From NCBI GenBank assembly GCA_963728295.1, contig CAVSKB010000003.1, positions 6,100-70,099 on the forward strand: DNA of 64,000 nt, read 5' to 3'. A model generated the notes under the pieces. The model was not told the origin of the DNA. It did not search any database and saw only the letters and a program-made list of their open reading frames with translations. Position 1 is the first letter of the stretch. Every line of letters starts with the position of its first letter. A program made the translations under genes and the position numbers. Source of the DNA: DATJKD01 sp963728295. GTDB lineage: Bacteria > Pseudomonadota > Gammaproteobacteria > Steroidobacterales > Steroidobacteraceae. Of the stretch, positions 47,032 to 56,077 are shown in pieces.

Positions 47032-48132
47032 TCAGTGGACGATGTGTGAGACCTGAGTCTGGACGTCTTCCACGCTCAACGCGCTGGAATCATCGAGAGG
47101 CGGCTTCGACCGTTGCAGATTGCTTCGTAGCTCGCGCGGAGTCATGTCGAACCAGCGCCGGCATGCTCTCGTGAAGGTCGCCGAATCAGAGAAGCCGAGG
47201 CGGCGCGAAATCGTCGCAATGGGCAGGGTGCCATGGTACAGGAGTCGCTCGGCGACTAGCTTTCTCCGATACTCGACGCGCTCCTTGAATTGGAAGCCCT
47301 CGCCGCGCAACCGTCGATGCAGCGTCACCGTCGAAATCTTCAACCTGCTGGCGATCAGCGCCGCCCTGGCGCCTCTACCGAGCACCTCCTCGGTGATCAG
47401 TGCGTCGACCGATTCAGTGAACGAACGGGGCACCTCCGACTTCACCAGCGTGCGCGAGATGTGATCTTCCAGTATTGGAAAGAGGTGGGGATCCAATCCC
47501 TGATGGCACCGCCGATAGTCCTCGAGTGGTAGCACGATCTCATTCGACCCCTGCCCGAACAAAACCGGCGCATCGAAGATTCGGCTATAGATCGACGTCT
47601 GCCCTGGCGGACGCTCGTGCTCGAAGGTCACCTGAGTGAGACGACACTGGTTTCTCGTGAGCAGCTTCATGTACCGCCACGTGATGCCAGTGGAGTACTC
47701 ACTGTCTTGGCGCCGCGGGGCGATCGTATCGTCGTTGATCTCATAGCGTATGCGTGCCAGCCCGCCCGCGATTGCGATCTGGAGCGTAGAGGCCGTCTGG
47801 TTGGCACGCAGATAGCGCGATGCGAGCTGAAACGCTGTCTCCAGATTTTGCGAGCATAGGAAGAGATAGCCCAGCGCACCCAGTGCGTGAGGCCCGGCGC
47901 GCTGTGACAGCCGCAAGCCTAACCAGGGGTCGCGCAGCTCGACAGCCAGCCATTCGAACAGCCGCACGAAACTGCGAAGGCTCACCTGGCCGTGAACGTC
48001 TTCGAGATCGCCGACGGTGATGCCAAACCTTGCGAGGCCGCGATCGAGGACGTCCCGATGCGAACTGAGGTCCTGGCAGAGCGACTGCAGGACGAGAGAG
48101 GTGATCGTAGGCCCCGGCTCGCGACAACGCAT
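47032..48132 (-). CDS. AraC-family transcriptional regulator with Arabinose_bd (DUF4066-like/PF12625) domain
   Basis: A 366-residue regulator. The N-terminal ligand domain (residues about 25-215) has the OruR/ArgR-like pattern FGITVGDLEDVHGQVSLRSF, DPWLGLRLSQRAGPHALGAL, GYLFLCSQNLETAFQLASRY. The C-terminal AraC HTH pair follows: ARAALIASRLKISTVTLHRR, LRGEGFQFKERVEYRRKLVA, PIATISRRLGFSDSATFTRA, CRRWFDMTPRELR. It is divergent from the TonB receptor gene, with two direct repeats between, so it probably controls the receptor-amidohydrolase operon on sensing its substrate. Intact. Confidence 0.93.
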   Translation of the reverse strand: MRCREPGPTITSLVLQSLCQDLSSHRDVLDRGLARFGITVGDLEDVHGQVSLRSFVRLFEWLAVELRDPWLGLRLSQRAGPHALGALGYLFLCSQNLETAFQLASRYLRANQTASTLQIAIAGGLARIRYEINDDTIAPRRQDSEYSTGITWRYMKLLTRNQCRLTQVTFEHERPPGQTSIYSRIFDAPVLFGQGSNEIVLPLEDYRRCHQGLDPHLFPILEDHISRTLVKSEVPRSFTESVDALITEEVLGRGARAALIASRLKISTVTLHRRLRGEGFQFKERVEYRRKLVAERLLYHGTLPIATISRRLGFSDSATFTRACRRWFDMTPRELRSNLQRSKPPLDDSSALSVEDVQTQVSHIVH

Positions 48133-48154
48133 GCTCGCCCTCTAGCCACTGGTA

Positions 48155-48191
48155 GATCCGAAAAGTCAAGCAAATGATCGGAAAAGTCAAG
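48155..48191. promoter_or_regulatory. Direct-repeat operator, probable AraC-type binding site
   Basis: GATCCGAAAAGTCAAG (48155-48170) and GATCGGAAAAGTCAAG (48176-48191), 15 of 16 identical and 21 bp apart, i.e. on the same DNA face. They lie between the divergent regulator and receptor genes, 74 bases before the receptor start. Tandem direct repeats of this kind are the usual AraC half-site layout. Confidence 0.65.
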
Positions 48192-48264
48192 AGTCCGTCG
48201 GACCATCAGCGAATACTTGCCGACGACCGCGGTGGCGATGAGTGGTCCGCGGGTGGAGGGTTTC

Positions 48265-50670
48265 ATGTACCCGAGGTCGTTGTTTGTGCTCATGCTGCTG
48301 GCGCTCGCCGTGAGTGCGCATGGGCAGAGCATCGAGGAAATTGTTGTCACGGCGCAGAAATACGAACAGTCGGCAAACGACGTCGGGATAACCATGAACG
48401 TGATCACGGGCGACCAGCTGCGTGACATGGGCGCCGCGAGCGCGGACTCTCTCGCGCCCTTCACTCCCGGACTCACGATCAACGACGTGGCCCCGACGGG
48501 CATACCCGTCTACACGCTGCGCGGTGTTGGATTTCAGGATTTCTCGACGGGCGCCTCCTCGACGGTGGGTTTGTATTTCGACGAGGTCAACATCCCGTAT
48601 GCCGTCATGACCCGTGGTCTGCTGTTCGACGTCCAGCGCGTCGAGGTACTGCGAGGACCTCAAGGCGACCTGTACGGCCGCAATACGACGGCGGGTCAGA
48701 TCAACTTCATCAGTCGAATGCCCACGCGCGAACTGGAAGGCGGCGTGGAGGCTTCATACGGGTCATACAGTACCCTCGACGTCGAGGGTGTCGTGAGCGG
48801 CCCGCTGTCCGACCGCATTCGGGCGCGGCTCGCGGCCAGGGCGACGAAGTCGAGCGAAGGCTGGCAGCAGAGTCTGACCCGCGACGATGAACTGGGCGAA
48901 GTGGACGTCATGGGGGTTCGCTCGATTGTCAGCTTTGACATTGGCGACCGCGCACAGCTCGATCTGAACCTGCACTACGTCAAGGACAAGTCGGAGAATC
49001 CGGCGCCGCAGGCCATCAACGGACTCGACATAGGCTTGGACACTCCGGCCAACCTGCCGCATCTGCCGCTGCAGGAGTATACGGACGACTTCGTTACCCT
49101 CAATAGCATACCGCCCTGGTTCGCGCCCGATGACGCAGAGAAGGCCGACTGGAGCAACAGCTACACGAGCGCCATCTCTGGCGTTACCTGGGATCTCAGG
49201 CCGCAACGCGACAACGAACTCCAAGGCGTCTCCGCCAAGCTCGTCTGGGAGTTCGCCGATCTCGAGTTGACCTCGCTGACCGCCTTCGACGAATTCGAAC
49301 GTGCCGAGGTCTTCGAAGGCGACGGCGGGGCCTTCCTGGATACATCGAACATCAACACGACCTCGATCGATGTCTTCTCACAGGAACTCCGGCTCTCCAG
49401 CTCGAGCGAAAAGTTGGTGTGGATCGCCGGCTTGTACTACTCGGAGGATGACCTCGACGAGGACTACCACTTCTTCATGCCGGACTCCCTGTTCGGCAAC
49501 GCTTCGGTCGTCATCGGCATAGATCCGTTCCAGCTTGCGCCGATATACGAACTCGACACTAGCTACGTCCAGGAGTCGGACTCCCAGGCGATATTCGGCC
49601 ATGTCGAATATTCGTTGAACGAGCAGTGGCGCCTGACCGTCGGCGCCCGCTACACGGAGGAAGACCGCACCTGGTCGGGATGCACGTTCTCGGCTGCGGA
49701 CAACTCGCTCGGCAATTTCCTGAACACCCTGTTCGGAGCGACGCTGCAGGCGGGGGATTGCGGCATCATCGACGACATCGAGACTTCGCCCACCTATATC
49801 TTCAACCTGCTGGGCACTCCGCAGATCAACGACGCGTTCCATGTCGCTTCGCATGCAACGAGCACCGACCGGTGGATGGGAAAGATCGGTGTGGACTATC
49901 GGCCCAGCGATGACGTCCTGACCTATTTGACTGTCTCCCACGGCTTCAAGTCCGGCGGCTTCAACGGCGCGCCGCTGAACACCACTTCACAAACCCTTCC
50001 GTATGGACCAGAGAAGCTGACCGCGTACGAGCTGGGCACGAAGATGACGCTGCTGGATGACACAATGCAGTTAAATGCAGCGGCCTTCTACTATGACTAC
50101 AAGGATAAGCAGGAAGCAGACGTTGCGGTCACGCTGGTCGGTGCCATCTCGGGTTTGACGAACGTTCCGAAGTCCCAGATCTACGGCGCCGAAGTGGAGA
50201 TGCAGTGGACGCCCGTCACCGAGCTGAATGTCGAAGCCGGGATCGCTTATCTGGAAACTGAAGTGATCGAGTGGCAGGCGACCGATCCGGCGAGCGTGTG
50301 GCCGGAAGTCCTGACTTTCGATGCGTCCGGCATCGAGCTCGCTCAGGCGCCGCAGTGGTCGGGACGCGGGTTGATCAGCTATGGCTGGCCCGTGGGTGAC
50401 GGTCATCACCTGCGGCTCGGGGCGGACGTGAACTACAAGGATTCGACAACGGGAGGTGGCAACGCGTTCGCATTCGCGACGGAGCCCTACACGCTCTACA
50501 ACGCCCGGATCAGCTTCGAGGACGACGGTGGCAGGTGGTACGCGCAGCTCTGGGGCCGCAACATCACCGATGAGTTCTACTTTCACTCGGCCTTCGTCGC
50601 CAACGGCCCATACGTACGGTACGTCGGCATGCCGCGCATGGTCGGCGTGACGTTGGGCTATTCCTTCTGA
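48265..50670 (+). CDS. TonB-dependent outer-membrane receptor
   Basis: An 801-residue receptor. Signal peptide LFVLMLLALAVSAHG; TonB-box region SIEEIVVTAQKYEQSANDVG; plug with TLRGVGFQDFSTGASSTVGL and VQRVEVLRGPQGDLYGRNTT; a 22-strand-type barrel with LTVGARYTEEDRTWSG, LTVSHGFKSGGFNGAPLNTT and EKLTAYELGTKMTLLDD; C-terminus RYVGMPRMVGVTLGYSF ending in Phe. The AGQINFISRMP block is typical of the iron/aromatic-substrate receptor class abundant in Sphingomonads and related oligotrophs. ATG 48265 has GGAGGG ahead; ATG 48217 is an alternative. The enzymes downstream suggest an organic substrate rather than iron. Confidence 0.93.
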   Translation: MYPRSLFVLMLLALAVSAHGQSIEEIVVTAQKYEQSANDVGITMNVITGDQLRDMGAASADSLAPFTPGLTINDVAPTGIPVYTLRGVGFQDFSTGASSTVGLYFDEVNIPYAVMTRGLLFDVQRVEVLRGPQGDLYGRNTTAGQINFISRMPTRELEGGVEASYGSYSTLDVEGVVSGPLSDRIRARLAARATKSSEGWQQSLTRDDELGEVDVMGVRSIVSFDIGDRAQLDLNLHYVKDKSENPAPQAINGLDIGLDTPANLPHLPLQEYTDDFVTLNSIPPWFAPDDAEKADWSNSYTSAISGVTWDLRPQRDNELQGVSAKLVWEFADLELTSLTAFDEFERAEVFEGDGGAFLDTSNINTTSIDVFSQELRLSSSSEKLVWIAGLYYSEDDLDEDYHFFMPDSLFGNASVVIGIDPFQLAPIYELDTSYVQESDSQAIFGHVEYSLNEQWRLTVGARYTEEDRTWSGCTFSAADNSLGNFLNTLFGATLQAGDCGIIDDIETSPTYIFNLLGTPQINDAFHVASHATSTDRWMGKIGVDYRPSDDVLTYLTVSHGFKSGGFNGAPLNTTSQTLPYGPEKLTAYELGTKMTLLDDTMQLNAAAFYYDYKDKQEADVAVTLVGAISGLTNVPKSQIYGAEVEMQWTPVTELNVEAGIAYLETEVIEWQATDPASVWPEVLTFDASGIELAQAPQWSGRGLISYGWPVGDGHHLRLGADVNYKDSTTGGGNAFAFATEPYTLYNARISFEDDGGRWYAQLWGRNITDEFYFHSAFVANGPYVRYVGMPRMVGVTLGYSF

Positions 50671-50723
50671 GAGCGAGTCATGGAGAGAGAGACACTTTCC
50701 CGACGGTTGGTCGGGGACAGACT

Positions 50724-52448
50724 ATGACCGAGTGGCGTTTTCTAATCCTAGGCGCGCTGGCGACATATGGCCTTGCGGCTCAGAGTGCCGCGACTGTGCC
50801 CGACACGATCCTTGCCAATGGCAGGATCTACACGGTGGACGCGGGTCGGCCTTGGGCGCAGGCGCTGGCGATTCGTAACGGTGTCATTGTCGCCGTCGGC
50901 GGAGGCGACGAGATCGCTGCGCTGCGCGGACCCGCGACCAAGGTTGTCGACCTCGCAGATGCCACCGTCCTGCCCGGCCTGCACGACATGCACGTGCATC
51001 CGCTGTTCGCAGGGCTGCGCGAGCAGGAATGTACCATCCCGCAAGGATCGAATATCGAGCGCATCCAGAGCCTCGTAAGCGCGTGCATAGCCGCGTCCGC
51101 GAAAGGCGCCTGGATCTACGGCGGGCAGTGGGACGCCTCCGCGATCGGGCAGCCGCCACACCGGAAAATGCTGGATTCCGTGTCTCTCGAGCATCCAGTG
51201 CTGCTCTACGACACGAGCGGCCACAGCTCGCTCGCCAACAGCGAGGCGCTCAGGCTGGCAGGCGTGACGAAGGACACGCCCGATCCCGAAGGGGGGATCA
51301 TCGAGCGCGACGCGGCGGGGAATCCCACCGGTGTGCTTCGGGAGGCGGCCATCGAACTTGTGAGATCACGTGTGCCGCCACCGGCGCCCGAGCAGGTGCG
51401 CAGCGCCCTGAAGTGGTCATTGGACACCATGCTGGCTCAGGGCATTACGTCATTCACGGAGGCGTCGCTGGGCTTTGCTGCGGGTGCGCAGGCAGAGCTC
51501 GACGCGTACGCCGCGCTCGCAGATGCCGGCGTACTGAAGCAGCGGGCACGCCTGTGTATGCACTGGTCACCGGGTAGTGAGGAGGCGGAGGCGATCATTG
51601 CAGCGCGCAATCTCAATGCGCGCGACCGTGTGTCGATCGACTGCGTCAAGATCTTTCTCGATGGTGTTCCGACCGACAGCCACACAGCGGCGATGTTGGA
51701 ACCCTACGCGGGTACCGTCGATGGTCGGGCAGACGACGCGAGTCGCACCGGCTTGTTGCTGGTGGATCAGGATGTCCTGAATGGCGCTGTGACGCGATTC
51801 GACCGCATGGGTTTGACTGTCAAGTTCCATGCGGCCGGCGATCGCGCGGTACGGGCGGGCTTGAACGCTATCGAGGCCGCACGCAAAGCCAACGGGTACA
51901 GTGGCCAACTGCACGACGTGGGCCACTGCACCTTTGTAGCCAAGAGCGACTTGCCACGGGCGCGCGCTATCGCCGCGACCTTCGAGGTATCGCCGTACCT
52001 CTGGTCGCCAAGCCCTATCAACGACAGCATCACGGCAGCCGTTGGCCAGGAACGCATCCAGCGCGTCTGGCCCGTGCGCGAGATGCTCGAAGCGGGAGCG
52101 CTCGTCGTGCCCGGCTCGGATTGGGCCGTCGTGCCATCGGTGAGTCCGTGGAATGCGCTGGAGATGCTCGTAACGCGCAAGGCGCCCGGTAGCAGCGACG
52201 ACGCGACGTTCGGCAGACCGCAGGCCATTACGCTCGAGCAGGGGATTGCGCTGTTCACGGTCAATTCCGCCAGGCACCGCGGCATGGGAGACAAGGTGGG
52301 GCGGATCGAACCTGGAATGCTGGCCGATTTGGTCGTCCTCGATCGGAATCCGCTCGACATACCTATCACGCGGGTGCACGAGGTCGTCGTCAGGATGACC
52401 CTCATCCAGGGAGAGGTCGTCTACAAGGCAACGGCCGACGGCAAATGA
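50724..52448 (+). CDS. YtcJ-type metal-dependent amidohydrolase, exported
   Basis: A 574-residue amidohydrolase_3 family enzyme with a signal peptide (FLILGALATYGLAAQSAA). Key motifs: ILANGRIYTVDAGRPWAQAL, the metal HxH as LPGLHDMHVHPLF, a WDASAIGQPPHRKMLD block, VKFHAAGDRAVRAGLNAIE, HDVGHCTFVAKSDLPRARAI, VVPGSDWAVVPSVSPWNALE with the catalytic Asp, and PGMLADLVVLDRNPLDIP. It hydrolyses amide or ester-like bonds by family analogy. Periplasmic location fits processing of material brought in by the receptor 53 bp upstream. Its stop overlaps the next start by ATGA. Confidence 0.92.
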   Translation: MTEWRFLILGALATYGLAAQSAATVPDTILANGRIYTVDAGRPWAQALAIRNGVIVAVGGGDEIAALRGPATKVVDLADATVLPGLHDMHVHPLFAGLREQECTIPQGSNIERIQSLVSACIAASAKGAWIYGGQWDASAIGQPPHRKMLDSVSLEHPVLLYDTSGHSSLANSEALRLAGVTKDTPDPEGGIIERDAAGNPTGVLREAAIELVRSRVPPPAPEQVRSALKWSLDTMLAQGITSFTEASLGFAAGAQAELDAYAALADAGVLKQRARLCMHWSPGSEEAEAIIAARNLNARDRVSIDCVKIFLDGVPTDSHTAAMLEPYAGTVDGRADDASRTGLLLVDQDVLNGAVTRFDRMGLTVKFHAAGDRAVRAGLNAIEAARKANGYSGQLHDVGHCTFVAKSDLPRARAIAATFEVSPYLWSPSPINDSITAAVGQERIQRVWPVREMLEAGALVVPGSDWAVVPSVSPWNALEMLVTRKAPGSSDDATFGRPQAITLEQGIALFTVNSARHRGMGDKVGRIEPGMLADLVVLDRNPLDIPITRVHEVVVRMTLIQGEVVYKATADGK

Positions 52449-53254
52449 AGAGACATGGAAGCCTGCTCCTTGTAGCGCTGCTCTGCCATGCAACCGGCAG
52501 CGTCGTCGTCGCACAGGACTCCCACGTCGGAGGCGCCTCGCAATGGTTCTACATGGTAAAGAGTCGCCCCACGGATCCCGCGCGGGAAGCCGAATACAAC
52601 GCGTGGTACGACGATATCGACATACCTGACGTGCTTGCGGTACCGGGCTTCGTGAGGGCGCGGAGAGGGACCGAGCAGGAAATATCCGACGAGCCCGTGG
52701 CCGGTCGAGGAGCCGGCAATGGAGGCACGTACGTCGCGTTGTACGACATCACGACGAACGATATCGACAGCACAATCATCGACCTGTATGTGGCGGCCCG
52801 CAAGATGGCCTGGCTCGGTCGCCTGACGGATGCTTTCAAGGTCGTCGAAGCGAACTACTATCGGCGCCTGGCGCAGCCGCGCGACGTCCGCGACCTCACC
52901 GGCAAGCGATACCTCTACGCTCGGAAGATCCTGTGCTGCCGGCAACCCGGTATGCGGGAAGGATTCCTGGACTGGTATCAGGGCAGTTTCCTAAGAGCCG
53001 TGGCAGACGGCGGCAGCGTGCAGCGCGTGAGCCTGTACGAACTCTATCGGGTGATGGAAGTGCTGGCGATTCCACCCGGCGAGGTGCCGCACCTCCTCAT
53101 CGTCTTTGAGCTATCCGCCCCAACTGCGATGCGCGCAGTCGACCCGCTCGAGAAGGCGATCGCGAGCCTGAAGGCGGAGGGCGGCCTGCACGAAGGATAC
53201 GTCGAAGGTCAGGCAACGCTCTATCTGCAGATGAGCGATGTCGCGCCCAGATAG
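52445..53254 (+). CDS. Exported EthD-like two-domain protein
   Basis: A 269-residue protein with a signal peptide (LLLVALLCHATGSVVVAQ). The first half is a dimeric alpha/beta-barrel (EthD-like) domain: FYMVKSRPTDPAREAEYNAW, YDDIDIPDVLAVPGFVRARR. The second half repeats the plan: PGMREGFLDWYQGSFLRAVA, VPHLLIVFELSAPT, ending EGQATLYLQMSD. Two such domains in one chain mimic the dimer. It is translationally coupled to the amidohydrolase (ATGA). EthD-like proteins accompany oxidative or hydrolytic catabolic operons; a direct enzymatic role is unproven. Confidence 0.75.
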   Translation: MKRHGSLLLVALLCHATGSVVVAQDSHVGGASQWFYMVKSRPTDPAREAEYNAWYDDIDIPDVLAVPGFVRARRGTEQEISDEPVAGRGAGNGGTYVALYDITTNDIDSTIIDLYVAARKMAWLGRLTDAFKVVEANYYRRLAQPRDVRDLTGKRYLYARKILCCRQPGMREGFLDWYQGSFLRAVADGGSVQRVSLYELYRVMEVLAIPPGEVPHLLIVFELSAPTAMRAVDPLEKAIASLKAEGGLHEGYVEGQATLYLQMSDVAPR

Positions 53255-53275
53255 GTCCGTTTCGAGGGGCAGTTG

Positions 53276-54232
53276 GTGAAGGCAGCGCCAGCGTCATCGG
53301 TCCTGGCTTGCGCAGCGGTCGCACTCTGCGCGTCCGTTACCTCGCTTGCCGTTGAAGTAGAAGAGGGGCACGCGGGCAGGCTTGAGGTGGAGATGTTCAA
53401 GGGCGGCTTTGCAACCGTCAATTCGTTCATCTTTTCCAACGGCAAGTCGATCGTCGTCATGGACGTGCAGCGGAAGCGGGATGAGGCGCGAAAGCTTGTC
53501 GACGTCGTCAAGGCCAAGGATCTGCCCGTTACCCACATCCTGATTACCCACGGGCATACCGATCACTTCACCGGCATGCCGCTCTTCCGCGACGAGTTTC
53601 CTAACGCTAGGATCGTCGTGGCCAACGAACACATCAAGCGCGACATCAAGGCTTACGCCATCTACATGGACAGCGGGGGCGAAACGGGGGCTGAACCCGC
53701 GCTGGAGCCGGCGCTGAGGCCGAAGACGCGGAAGAATCCAAACGGATTCGACTACGAGCACACCATCCACGTACTTGCCAGCGACACCTTGACACTGGAA
53801 GGTGGCGGCATGCTCGAGCTCACGACGGATTACAAGCCCGCGGAAGCGGATCACATGACTACCGTGTACAGCAGGGAGCTCAACGCTCTTTTCCTGTCGG
53901 ACCTCGGCTACAACAGGGTGCACCACTGGCAGGGCGATGACATCAGCCGGGAGGACATTGCGAACTGGAGAGAGGAGCTGCTCAGGATCAAGGCCGAGTA
54001 CGCGGACAGGAATCCGACGGTGTACCCGGGGCATGGTGACAACGCTGATATGAGGCTGTTCGACACCATGGTGGAGTACATCGATAACTACACCCGTATC
54101 ACGACGGGAGCGAAATCACGGGACGAGGCGATGGCAAGGATCATCGCGCTGTATCCGGACTATGAGGAGGCTGATTTCTTCCTTAAGTACAGCGTTGAGA
54201 ATCACGTGAAGGAGCCTCGCAACGGCAATTGA
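53276..54232 (+). CDS. Metallo-beta-lactamase-fold hydrolase, exported
   Basis: About 318 residues. A signal-like start (SSVLACAAVALCASVTSLAV) leads to an MBL fold: SFIFSNGKSIVVMDVQRKRD, the zinc motif ILITHGHTDHFTGMPLFRDE, ADHMTTVYSRELNALFLSDL with a metal Asp, and NPTVYPGHGDNADMRLFDTM with the last His. GTG 53276 is favoured because GAGGGG lies 7 bases upstream; TTG 53273 is adjacent. It is 21 bp after the EthD-like gene and completes the operon. Substrate unknown; lactone or ester hydrolysis would fit the cluster. Confidence 0.88.
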   Translation: MKAAPASSVLACAAVALCASVTSLAVEVEEGHAGRLEVEMFKGGFATVNSFIFSNGKSIVVMDVQRKRDEARKLVDVVKAKDLPVTHILITHGHTDHFTGMPLFRDEFPNARIVVANEHIKRDIKAYAIYMDSGGETGAEPALEPALRPKTRKNPNGFDYEHTIHVLASDTLTLEGGGMLELTTDYKPAEADHMTTVYSRELNALFLSDLGYNRVHHWQGDDISREDIANWREELLRIKAEYADRNPTVYPGHGDNADMRLFDTMVEYIDNYTRITTGAKSRDEAMARIIALYPDYEEADFFLKYSVENHVKEPRNGN

Positions 54233-54421
54233 ATCTGCAAGCGGTCGACTAAGAAAATTGGCTAGGGACCGACGCCGATCTTGATGGTAGTTAGGTGGAC
54301 TTATCCGCGCGGGAGTTTTGCGGCAATCAGTGCTGCACGCTCCTGCATTGTCGTGCATTCAGTGCAAGGGGCGCCCCCGGCAACCGATTGATGCAGTTGA
54401 TGTTTCACTTTTCGGCCCGGG

Positions 54422-54520
54422 ACTGAAAATCCGCGTGTCGGTGGTTCGATTCCGCCCCTGGCCACCACCCCCTACATTTTTGAAACGCAACGGGTTTCCG
54501 GCATCACCGGCGGACTATCG
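54422..54520 (+). repeat. att-like repeat C (tRNA-Phe 3' half)
   Basis: Direct repeat of copies A and B: ACTGAAAATCCGCG through GGCCACCACC, then a slightly different T-rich stretch (CTACATTTTT), GAAACGCAACGGGTTTCCGG and CATCACCGGCGGACTATCGG. It lies 190 bp after the metallo-hydrolase stop. This is the right-hand end of the putative tandem island. Confidence 0.88.
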
Positions 54521-54770
54521 GTGGCCGGCGGGGCCGAAAACCGGCCGACCATCGGACTCCCGGAAATCGGGTCGATGCGTCTGCGCCGGGTCGCCTCGCG
54601 CGACGGCAGCGCGTCGCCGCGTCGCTCCCGCTGCGGCCCCGTCGCCTCCGGAGTGACGCGCGGGGCGCGCCCGCGGGGCGGGCATGGCGGCCCCATGGGC
54701 CCCCCGGCGCGCGTCACCTCGCGCGACTTCGGTGCACGTTCGCATTGGGTCGCGTTACGCACTGCTAGAC
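54521..54770 (+). repeat. Extended island-edge repeat, shared with 35.6 and 61.5 kb
   Basis: GACCATCGGACTCCCGGAAA and TCGGGTCGATGC are shared with the flank of copy B. The following GTCGCTCCCGCTGCGG, GTCGCCTCCGGAGTG, CGGGCATGGCG recur at 61540-61610. No gene is credible here; the frames are antisense or repeat-derived. Confidence 0.7.
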
Positions 54771-54994
54771 CGAATGACCGATAGGCTTGCACCGAAGTGC
54801 AATACCAGATTCTGTTCGCGACGATCGCCATCGCACACAATCGAATACAAAATGTGCCAAAGAGCGGCCCGTTCCATGATGAGCGTTGAATTCGGCTGCA
54901 CCGTCTCCACGCGACGTGTGGGCCGCAACGCTTGGGCTTATTGGCGAGACAGCATCTACGCATGACCGACGCGGATTCTCAGCGGAGAAGTTAC

Positions 54995-56077
54995 ATGCCC
55001 AACCGAAGGGAGTTCGGCGCCGCCGTCGTAGCGACGGCAGTGCTGCGGACGGCTGGCGCCTCGCCCATGGTGGAGCGCGCCCGGAAAAACACGCTGATGC
55101 ACGTCGGAGGCGACTATCACGGCGTCGCCGGAAGCGACATCACCGCCAGAAAGAACCTCGAATACAACCTCCGCCATGGAGTGAAGCACTTGACCGTTCG
55201 GCTCAGTAAGCGAGCACAGGGAGGTTGGGATCCGGAGGTGTTGCAGCGGATGCGAGACGACTGCGACCGGTACGGCGTAGTGCTCGAGGCCATCCGTATG
55301 GACTCCGATTACATCAGGCTGCGCAAGGGGCCTGAGCGGGACCGCGAGCTCGACACTATCGTCGGCAACATCCGCATGGCAGCGCAAGCCGGCGTAAAGG
55401 TCATTACCTACAACTGGGAGGTGGTGCCGTATCGCCGGAATGGGAAAGTCTCCGGACGCGGCGGCGCCTCCTATGATGCCTTCCGGCTGGAAGACGATTG
55501 GAGAAGTCTGCCCGCGGGAGATGCCGGTCGGGTAAGCCACGACGATTACTGGGAGCGCATCACGTACTTTCTCGAGCGCATCATTCCTGCCGCCAAGGAG
55601 AATGACCTGCGAATGGCGTGCCATCCTTACGACCCGGCGGGACTTCCCTTCGGATACCAAGGCGTCGACGAGTGGGACTCACCCGAGATCTTCGAAGCCA
55701 TTAAGCGCTACGAATCCATCGTCGACACGCCGTATAACGGCTTCCAACTGGATTTGGGAACGACCTCGTCCGGGTTGAAGGATCCGGCCCGGCAGATACT
55801 GCCGATAGTCCAGTACCTCGGCGAGCGAGGTAAGATTCATCAGATACATATGCGCAACATCCGAGGCGGTCTGTTCGACTTCCAAGAGGTTTATCCAGAC
55901 GAAGGTGAGGTGGACTTCTCCAGCATAATGCGCATCCTGCGTGACACGCAGTTCTCGGGCTCGATTTGTCCGGACCACATGCCCGTTCATCCCGACGATC
56001 CTGGGGGATTGCAGGCATTCGCGTTTGGTTACGGCTACATCAAGGCCCTAATTCAGGCCGCTAATGCCGAAGCGTAG
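54995..56077 (+). CDS. Mannonate-dehydratase/xylose-isomerase-like TIM-barrel protein, exported
   Basis: A 360-residue protein with a Tat-like start (MPNRREFGAAVVATAVLRTA). The TIM barrel shows YGVVLEAIRMDSDYIRLRKG, VKVITYNWEVVPYR, ENDLRMACHPYDPAGLPFGY, GFQLDLGTTSSG, KIHQIHMRNIRGGLFDFQEV and GSICPDHMPVHPDDPGG. HPYDP, the CPDHM block and the Asp/Glu/His set resemble UxuA mannonate dehydratase. Export is unusual for UxuA, so a different sugar-acid or iminocyclitol-like substrate is possible. GGAGAA 8 bases before ATG 54995 decides the start; ATG 54962 is an alternative. Its end overlaps the convergent SRAP gene by 17 bp. Confidence 0.78.
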   Translation: MPNRREFGAAVVATAVLRTAGASPMVERARKNTLMHVGGDYHGVAGSDITARKNLEYNLRHGVKHLTVRLSKRAQGGWDPEVLQRMRDDCDRYGVVLEAIRMDSDYIRLRKGPERDRELDTIVGNIRMAAQAGVKVITYNWEVVPYRRNGKVSGRGGASYDAFRLEDDWRSLPAGDAGRVSHDDYWERITYFLERIIPAAKENDLRMACHPYDPAGLPFGYQGVDEWDSPEIFEAIKRYESIVDTPYNGFQLDLGTTSSGLKDPARQILPIVQYLGERGKIHQIHMRNIRGGLFDFQEVYPDEGEVDFSSIMRILRDTQFSGSICPDHMPVHPDDPGGLQAFAFGYGYIKALIQAANAEA

